The notes under the pieces: generated by a model
Told to the model about the DNA's origin: nothing
The model's database searches: none
What the model saw: only the letters and a program-made list of their open reading frames with translations
Position numbers and translations under genes: made by a program
Shown here: piece by piece, positions 56,895 through 64,000 of the stretch
Layout: each line of letters opens with the position of its first letter
How positions within the stretch are numbered: position 1 is the stretch's first letter
NCBI GenBank assembly: GCA_027946365.1
Contig: JAPEUQ010000011.1
Span: 930,001 to 994,000, forward strand
DNA from: Kalmusia sp. IMI 367209
Taxonomy: Eukaryota; Ascomycota; Dothideomycetes; Pleosporales; Didymosphaeriaceae
Length of the DNA stretch: 64,000 bases
Direction of reading: 5' to 3'

Positions 56895-58309
56895 TGCGGG
56901 CTCACTAGACAGTCAAAGGCATTGCCGCACCACTGCCTGGGCTGGGGAAGCAGGAATTGTGAGGGTGGAGAGACTGCACGTTGGCTGACGGAGTTACACG
57001 GCGCGTGCACCGTCGCGGCAATGCAACCACATAAAGTTCAGCAGCCAGCAGGCGCATGTGGAGAGACCGGATTGTGGTCGCGGCCACGGTGATCTGAGCT
57101 AGGAGCAGGCTTGTAGTTGGCGGATGGCTTGCGGATTGCGTTATAACAGGGACATGGGGCGAGGTCGTCTGTCGGGCAGTTTTGCCAGAGGCCAGAGGAT
57201 ATTGGAGGCGGGTATATGTGAGGCTAGTATAGGCTGTCAATAAGGTGCCTGGCAAGGAAATGAGAGGGTCGCAGTCGGCGCTGTGTGAGAGGCCAGCGCG
57301 CGGCGGCGCCTGAGTGGGTGCATATTAACAGGTGCCGGTGCATATGCTGATAGAGGGCGGGCGTGCGTGATGGCTGGTGGAAGTGGGCTCGAAGTGGGCT
57401 CTGAGGCGCATGCTCGACCCGGCGGCCGGAACAGTGTGGGCAAAGCACTGCCGACGCCCGCGCATTGCCTCTGCGATCGCCCCTTCCCGCACCCGCCTGG
57501 GAGCGCACTGGCAGGAGCGACGGGTGCGCCTTCCGTATGCCATGAATATGGGGAAGGGACGATCCGCGAGGTGAAACGGGAATGCAGTAGCGCCGAAGCC
57601 TTTTCGAAGCGCGTCACGATTCCACGATGCCACGATGTCCCCAGGGCGGCGCCAGGGCTGCGCCAGAGCTGCTCCAAGGCTCGTGTCCAGGGCCCCCGTC
57701 CAGGGCTCCCCAGGCCTCCTCGCGGCCGGCCCATGCCCAATCTCGCTTGGCCGGCGCCGAAAGCGGCAGCGCAACCTGCACTCGACGTCGGCTTGCCTGG
57801 ACGCCAACCGTCGCGGCGGCTCCTCCCCCAGGTCCTGACCACCGCAGGCCTATAATGCGGGGGCTAATTCCTCTGCTACTTTAGCATCGCGCACTGGACA
57901 GACTCAGACGGACTGCCTCCTGGCATGGCGACCGACGACGGGGCTGCGCTGTAATCTGCAGCAGCCTGGACGAACCCGAGCCTGCGTGCATTTGGATCTA
58001 CTGCTTCTACCCTCGCATCTTATACAGCCATACGTTCCCGCCCTGCACTCGTCTCCGCTTCCTTCCTTCCACTTTGGCGCGCCTTCTACATATCCTGTGT
58101 GCTGCTGCTGCTGCTGCTGCTTCTTCGTCGCCATTCGCACCAAGTCATCCATTATACAACCCCCCCACCATCTCTATCTCTCTCTCTCTCTTCAAATCGC
58201 CCGCGTCCATGCCTGCCGAGTTACACGGCGTATCGTAGTGAACACACACACACACTACCATCCTTCCTGTTTCATTGTTTGTAAGCCGTCGCAGGGCACA
58301 TGAGACGGC
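56895..58309. other. Intergenic region upstream of the second Zn2Cys6 gene
   Basis: 1.4 kb. The GC-rich middle (57.2-57.9 kb) gives overlapping frames on both strands that look compositional. The last 250 bases hold CTG, TC and AC simple repeats, probably in the 5' UTR. Confidence 0.45.
58101..58121 (+). repeat. (GCT)7 microsatellite
   Basis: Seven perfect GCT units about 190 bases before the regulator's ATG. TC (about 58176-58191) and AC (58242-58255) runs follow. All are probably in the 5' leader. Confidence 0.8.
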
Positions 58310-60858
58310 ATGTTCCACACCTTTCAGTCCTCCACCGGCCTGCGGTCGCCCAGCGCAGAGGACGGAGCGTCAGGCAAGCCTTCTCGCACGGCAGGCTCAC
58401 GCCGAATATCGACAAGCAACGCCTGCGTCGAGTGCAGACGCCGAAAGATCCGCTGCGATGGCACCCAGCCGTGCGGTCAGTGCCAATGGTACCAGCATCC
58501 TGAAGCCTGCGGGTACTCCAAGCCTGCGCAGAGGGTGGTTCCCAGTCGGAAGTAAGCGTCCTGCATCATTTTGAAAGTGTACGAGCTAAAAGGGGGTAGG
58601 CTGGTGGACAAGCTATCGACCAACATTGAGCAGTACAAGACCATCCTATCTAAGCTGTATCCCTCCAAGTCTTTGGAAGAGATCGAAACTTTGGTCTCCT
58701 TGCCGCGCGAAGAGCTGTTAGAAATGGCATTGTCATCTTCGGGCCCTGCACACACGACTCCTTCACCTACTATTGAAAGCCACTCTATATCAGATCTTGC
58801 TCACGGTTCAGACGGCGCTGAAAGTCTCGAAGCACTCGAGCAGGCACCTCCCCAGGATCCGTTCTGGGACGAAGCCCGCAAGCACCAGGTCCGCGTACAG
58901 GGAGTCTCCGATGATGTAAACGGCCTTTCACTATCAGTTGATAGGCTCTCTTCCTATGTTGGCATCTCTTCGATCACAGCAGCGCTGAAGGTCATTGTGC
59001 GATGTGCGCCCCAGGCGCGACCTCTCATCGCCCAGAGCAACAACGAGACCGTGCTCCCTAGTCGGGCGGGTTCTCCGTTGCCAGAACTCGCAGACAACAG
59101 ACCAGATGCTTTACCTCCCCCAGCTCAGGGGCAGACTTTGATCTCGAGCTACTTCGAGTGCGTGCACCCTTTTTTCCCCATGATCGAAGAGCGAAAATTC
59201 TGGTCAACCTATCTACTAGGAGATCGAAAGGATTCGCCCTGGCTGGCCTTACTCAACATGGTCTTCGCACTCGGATCGTTAGCATCATCGACAGCAAGTA
59301 ATGAGGCACACTACGTCTACTTCAATCGATCTCGGCGCCATCTTTCGTTTGAATCCTTTGGCAGCGGCAATCTTGAGGTGCTTCAAGCCCTGGCGATCAT
59401 GAGCGGCTACTATATGCACTACCTGAACCGGCCGAATGAAGCGCATTCGCTTATGGGTGGAGTGCTTCGGATGGCAACCGCTTTAGGCTTGCATCGAGAG
59501 TACTCAGACAGGTCAAGCCATGATAACAACCAGCTCCTCAATGTACTTGGGCCTGGCGAGGGAGACACGATATCACCTGAAAATAGACGACGAATTTGGT
59601 GGAGCCTGTTCTGCCTCGATGCTTGGGCTTCGACTACTACAGGAAGACCGTCTTTGGGACGGATGGGACCTTCGATCACTGTCCTGCGTCCTGGAACATC
59701 TAACAATTCTGTATGTAGACGTCTCATGCACAAAAGAGGCCTTACTAACGTATATTATAGGGGATTCTTCCACAGCCGAACAGCCCACAATACATCGAAC
59801 ACTTGAAAGTCCTACCGTTGGTTCACGCTTCCGAGTTTTGCCAGATAGCCACCAATATTCAGGATCGACTCGTGGAGTCGCCACTTCTTTCGCCTGCAGA
59901 GACAGCAGCATACGATACGGAAATTATCAAATGGCACGACGAACTCCCTCCGATTCTAAACAATATAAATGAATCCTGTCCAGACTTTCTACGACGGGTA
60001 CGATTCATAATGAAGTGGCGCTTTCAAAACCTCCGCCTTGTTCTCCATAGACCGGCCTTGCTTGTTTCAGCTTTACGTCGGTGTCCATTCAACAACCTAA
60101 GTGCAGAAGAGAAGGTTGCCGTGGGAAAGTGCCGCATTATTGCTGCAAAGACGATCGAAGACATCTCAAATGAGTGTCTTCCGGATCTCATCTCGGGATG
60201 GAATGCGGTTTGGTTCACATTTCAGGCCTGCATGGTCCCACTCGTATCGTTATTTAGCGATACGAGCGTACCCGAAGAGACGGAGAAGTGGTGTTCAAGC
60301 ATCGAAGTTGCCCTCGCTTTCTTCGCCCGCAGCAAACCCTGGAGCATCGCAGCCAAGCGCAGCTTGGACGCCGTATCGAGGTTATACCAGGCTTACAAGA
60401 TGCAGTTCTCAGCTCAGCCTGGATCTCTTGCGGCGCAGCAATTATCCAATGTACCGCAATACGCTCCCGATATGCAAGGCCTAGGTAGCTTCGGCTACAA
60501 TACACCGGTCCCGGACATGGGCCCATTCGCAATACATCCTGGCGCAGTGGGGAATTGGAGTGGAGACCCAAACAACACGACTAACATCAGTGGCTTCTGG
60601 GATGATATGTATGCAAAGCCCGGGTACGATGTGAATGTTTCTTTGCGGAGAGAGAAAAACTTCCCTTTTCTTTGCTTGAAACATATACGGTACCTATCCC
60701 CACCTTTAAACTTACACTGACTTTGCACCCGATGGGTTAGGATGTGGGACACAAATCTACCAGATATGCTTGAGACACCGTTCGGCCTTGCCACGGACTA
60801 CGATTTCCAAGGAGCTGCACAAGATACGGGAGCACCGTGTTGGATGCAAGGCAACTGA
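58310..60858 (+). CDS. Zn2Cys6 transcription factor with fungal-specific regulatory domain
   Basis: Four exons, 58310-58551, 58600-59710, 59761-60608 (or 60689) and 60741-60858, give 772 or 799 residues. Both donors for the last intron keep the frame; the early one gives FWDDMMWDTNLPDM. The zinc cluster near residues 38-66 is CVECRRRKIRCDGTQPCGQC then QWYQHPEAC. A linker and short coiled coil follow (LVDKLSTNIEQYKTILSKLY). The fungal_trans region, about residues 260-560, has YFECVHPFFPMIEERKFW, ALAIMSGYYMHYLNRPNEAH, ATALGLHREYSD and RRIWWSLFCLDAWASTTTGR. The protein is nuclear. It follows the beta-mannosidase, but its zinc cluster differs from the ClrB/ManR type as I remember it, so a mannan role is only a hypothesis. 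Confidence 0.9.
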
Positions 60859-63331
60859 CGATTGCTGCAACCAGGCGTTCCACGGGGAAATGGGCCTCGG
60901 GAGGATTCACTACGGGGCGCCACGGCCGTCATGAGTGACGACACGTTATTGGCATCTTCGGCGGAAAGGAAGCCGTTCGCCAAGATGACGTGCAGTGAAC
61001 GCCTTCCAAATTCGGCCACACGAGTGAGAATAGGCCTCACTCGATGTATATGGAAACGACCAGCCTTTTTTTGTTTTTGAAGCACAACACCTTTTTTTCT
61101 TTGCTTGACATCTGCATTGGGGTTGTTGCATTGCATTTCTCGTCATTCGCTGGCCATCTGCTGCATTTGCGCTCGTCATTCGCTGTATTTGTACTACATC
61201 ATTATCATTGAGGAGCGCCATTTGAAATTGGGGCTTGCAGCTCACTGCAGGACAGGATACGCACACTAGGAGGGGACAGCATACATGGGGCGGGGCTGAC
61301 CGCGTACTCTTTCTTGATTTTGCATATTTATCTTCCAGCATATTCTACGCGAAGTTCGGCTGTATTTGTTTATAGAAGGGTAGGGTAGAGGAAAAGCGGC
61401 TGTTTACCTGCTATAGACAAGCATGCTGGAAAATGTGGAGTTGTATACATAGCGAAAGTACAAAGATAGCATATCATACGCGCGTAGGGCTTGTGCGACG
61501 GTTCGAATCCAAGTGCTATAGCAAAGGGACCGAGCCAATGATTAGACCGTAGGGGTGTAGGGTGTGGCTCGTTCCCAGACCTGCGGCACCTCGCCCTCCT
61601 CACACTTCACATGCACACTCGACACCCGCCCTGTTTACCCGTATGCAGCAGCCAGCGCACCACCTCGTACATGGCCTCCCGCATCCACCATCAACCACGC
61701 GCCGCCTAATTATATCAGCATGCCGCCCCGTTCACACACCCGTACCATGCTCCTCACCTGCCGTAACCCTCCTCACGCAACAGACGTGACGGCAGGGCAG
61801 GGGCCGGGGGTCCCGAGGAAACAGCAGTAAACGGTGTGTACGAAGCAACCGCTGCGGCTAAAGCTCAACGGGCCAGCATACGAGAGGGCGCGGTCGTCGG
61901 TCCGGCTGTCTGGGTGGGTGTGTGCGATATGTACGAAACAAGATTTCGTTTCTGGGAGGGGTGTGGGCAAGCACCGGGCGCGAGTTCGTCCGAGCGCGAA
62001 CGGGAGAAACGAAATCGATGAGCTGCGTGGGCGCAGTCGGGCCGTTGCGGTGTTTTTGTGTTTCGTATGCGTGCGGGCGGGCTGACCGTGGGCCGGGCTC
62101 GGGGTACGTATGTTTGTGTTGTGGTGAGGCTCGGGTTTTGGTGCTGGATGGGGGCTAGGGGACGGGGGCGGTAGGGATTGTGAGGGAATGGTTGTGCGTT
62201 GGGGAAGGGTCTGGATGAGATGGTTGTTGGGATTGAGGGGGAGTTCTGGGTTCGGTGGATGTGTGGAAGGGAGGGCGAGAAGGATGGGTTGTTTGTTGCA
62301 CCTCTCCTTGTAAAGAGGCGTACGTCTTTGGCCATGTGTTGGGGTTATGGTGGTTGCAGAGACCAGGTCGAGGTTCGGAATGTAAAGTTCATTCTTACTC
62401 CAGGGTTCGTAGTCTTCTGGGTTGCAGGTGTAGTTGATCACCATTCTCTTTCGAGGATGCGCTTTGTAACTGGGTAGAGATTGTTTTAGGTTTGTTTCGT
62501 TGAAAGTTAGTGTGCGTGGCTTTTCTGGAGAGACACGAAGAAGCTTCAGTGGTGGATTCTTCAGTACGACGGAACGAGTATCCCTCATGATTTGTTCAAT
62601 TTTTTTGATGCAGTGTCTCGTAGAAGAACAGGCAATACGAATATACGGATTCTCTATCGCTGTTGTATTTGTTGGAAACCTATTCATGTTCTAACTACCC
62701 CTTTGATAACAAATATTACAAGTCTATTATCAAGTAACGCCTTACAATTAGACTAGGGAGTAAAGAACATTTCATCCAAACAAAGGCTCCACTAACTGCT
62801 CGCATCTACTGTGTAAAGTAAACTTATCGATAAGGGTAGCCCCTTTTGCTAGTGGAGTGCGTGCCGTTGGAGGCCGAGTGGCCGAGCACGGATCCCGGGA
62901 AGACGTGGCGAGAGGGTCTCGCGATTTGCTGGTGAGATTTGAATGATCGCGTCGTTTAGCTTGGCGATATTTTTGCCCGTGCTTGTAATAATACTCTCCT
63001 GACCGTTATCCCCTCTCTATCCGTCCTCTTCTTACACTTCACGGGCAAGAAAGTTCGCTCCTTTGTTTTCTTCGCCTGAGAATTGCTCGTGGGCTTGTGT
63101 GCAGAGGTGTTGTTAATAGTTGTGCGCGATCCGAAGCTTCCGCCGCAGCCTCCCGTCACGCAGTTTCGCCTCCTCGGTATCTGATCGCACATACACAGCA
63201 ACCTCATTGCTACACCCTCTTCCTCGACGTCCGATACGCCCGATTCAATAGCAGTTACTTGCCATCGCGACAAACCGCATCTCTAGACCTGGGACCGCCA
63301 CTCTCGTCTCGTCCACCCCGCCGCTCCCACG
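60859..63331. other. Long intergenic region upstream of the fatty acid hydroxylase
   Basis: 2.5 kb with no convincing gene. A - strand frame of 304 codons at 61773-62687 has Pro/Thr/His-biased text in its 3' half and no family match. A 12-bp palindrome CTTATCGATAAG lies at 62823-62834 in an AT-rich stretch, and a CT-rich leader precedes the hydroxylase ATG. Confidence 0.45.
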
Positions 63332-64000
63332 ATGCCCGCTCGCACGCTTCCGACTATTCCGGTGGCCGACGTTCAGGCGCACAATTCTCAAAAGAGCTGC
63401 TATGTTACCATCGGTGCAAAGGTCTATGATGTAACCCACTTTCTCGACGACCACCCTGGTGGCGGAGACCTGATACTGGAATATGGCGGCAAGGACGTAA
63501 GCGCAATTATGGAGGATGAGGTTTCGCATACACACTCCGAGGCAGCATATGAAATATTGGACGAGAGTCTGGTCGGCTTCATGGCCACGGAGAGCATCAT
63601 GAATGGTGCCACCAAGAGCAACAAGCCCGGGGAGATCGTACCCCTCCCGCCATCGAAGGAAGGCCAAGCCGAACTCGCCGCCCAGAAGCCGCTATACGCC
63701 TCGACAGGCATGTCAACAGCTGAGGATCTTAACAAAGAAACCGACTTCGATAGGGACTACAAGGAGCACAAATTCCTCGACCTCTCTCGACCGCTGTTCA
63801 TGCAAGTGTGGAATGGTGGATTCAGCAAAGATTTCTACTTGGAGCAGGTACATCGACCTAGACATTACAGGGGAGGCGACTCGGCACCGCTGTTTGGCAA
63901 TTTCTTGGAGCCGCTGAGCAAGACGCCGTGGTGGGTAGTGCCGACTATGTGGATTCCACCCGTGGTTGCGGGAACTGTGTGGGGATGCTCGGAGCTCGGG
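63332..64000 (+). CDS. SCS7: Fatty acid 2-hydroxylase (Scs7 type), 3' partial
   Basis: From the ATG at 63332 the frame is open to the window edge, giving 223 residues with no intron. The N-terminal cytochrome b5 domain (about residues 8-85) has the heme-binding HPGGG (DDHPGGGDLILEYGGKD) and the second heme His in VSHTHSEAAYEIL. Then come DLSRPLFMQVWNGGFSKDFY, YLEQVHRPRHYRGGDSAPLF and LEPLSKTPWWVVPTMW, leading into the first membrane helix of the hydroxylase domain. The His-box catalytic part lies outside the window. The enzyme adds a 2-hydroxyl to the very-long-chain acyl group of ceramides in the ER, using O2 and electrons from its own b5 domain. Confidence 0.95.
   Translation, partial: MPARTLPTIPVADVQAHNSQKSCYVTIGAKVYDVTHFLDDHPGGGDLILEYGGKDVSAIMEDEVSHTHSEAAYEILDESLVGFMATESIMNGATKSNKPGEIVPLPPSKEGQAELAAQKPLYASTGMSTAEDLNKETDFDRDYKEHKFLDLSRPLFMQVWNGGFSKDFYLEQVHRPRHYRGGDSAPLFGNFLEPLSKTPWWVVPTMWIPPVVAGTVWGCSELG

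Noticed and set aside
57237..57855. Overlapping 160-200 codon frames on both strands
   Set aside because: GC-rich region with mirrored open frames; neither translation looks like a protein.
61500..61510. GGTTCGAATCC, resembling a tRNA T-loop
   Set aside because: The flanking bases do not form the five-pair T stem or an acceptor stem, so no tRNA is present.
61773..62687. 304-codon open frame on the - strand upstream of the fatty acid hydroxylase
   Set aside because: Pro/Thr/His-biased text, no domain, no splice context and no ATG-proximal features. Probably a compositional open frame.

Overview
The window reads as nuclear DNA of a filamentous ascomycete (Pezizomycotina, most likely a Dothideomycete). 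The evidence is a compact gene layout on both strands, many introns of about 44-100 nt with GT...AG ends and CTAAC-like branch points, and typical fungal families: Zn2Cys6 regulators, a Dal5-type MFS carrier, GPI-anchored wall proteins, Ecm11 and a PaxB-like membrane protein. No mobile element, CRISPR array, rRNA or tRNA gene was found. Introns were placed by eye from splice signals, reading frame and family similarity. There was no database search or transcript evidence.

Layout, 1-20 kb: a GPI-anchored wall protein cut by the window edge; an Ecm11-like meiotic protein; an unrecognised gene; a three-exon cytochrome P450; a nitronate monooxygenase divergent from a mitochondrial-looking HPPK-DHPS folate gene; then a GH31 alpha-glycosidase divergent from an MFS carrier, followed on the same strand by a Zn2Cys6 regulator and a PaxB-like seven-helix protein. 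These last four genes form the most cluster-like part of the window (11.3-19.7 kb).

Layout, 20-46 kb: a 3.6 kb gene-free stretch; a 1052-residue divergent protein kinase; a small one-helix membrane protein; an unrecognised three-exon gene; importin beta (Kap95); a PP2C phosphatase with a mitochondrial-like N-terminus; an unrecognised coiled-coil protein; a 3.5 kb spacer holding a short broken coding relic; a Kre9/Knh1-like GPI protein; and a MIF-like protein with long disordered tails.

Layout, 46-64 kb: CENP-X/Mhf2; two tandem secreted GPI-type proteins (a cupredoxin and a thaumatin-like protein); a GH2 beta-mannosidase followed by a second Zn2Cys6 regulator; and the 5' part of the sphingolipid fatty acid 2-hydroxylase (Scs7 type), cut by the right edge.

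A cross-cutting observation concerns sequence quality. The importin beta gene carries two +1 shifts and the MFS gene one, each inside a run of 5-6 identical bases. Importin beta is essential and otherwise intact, so the simplest explanation is homopolymer error in the assembly. Raw reads should decide.
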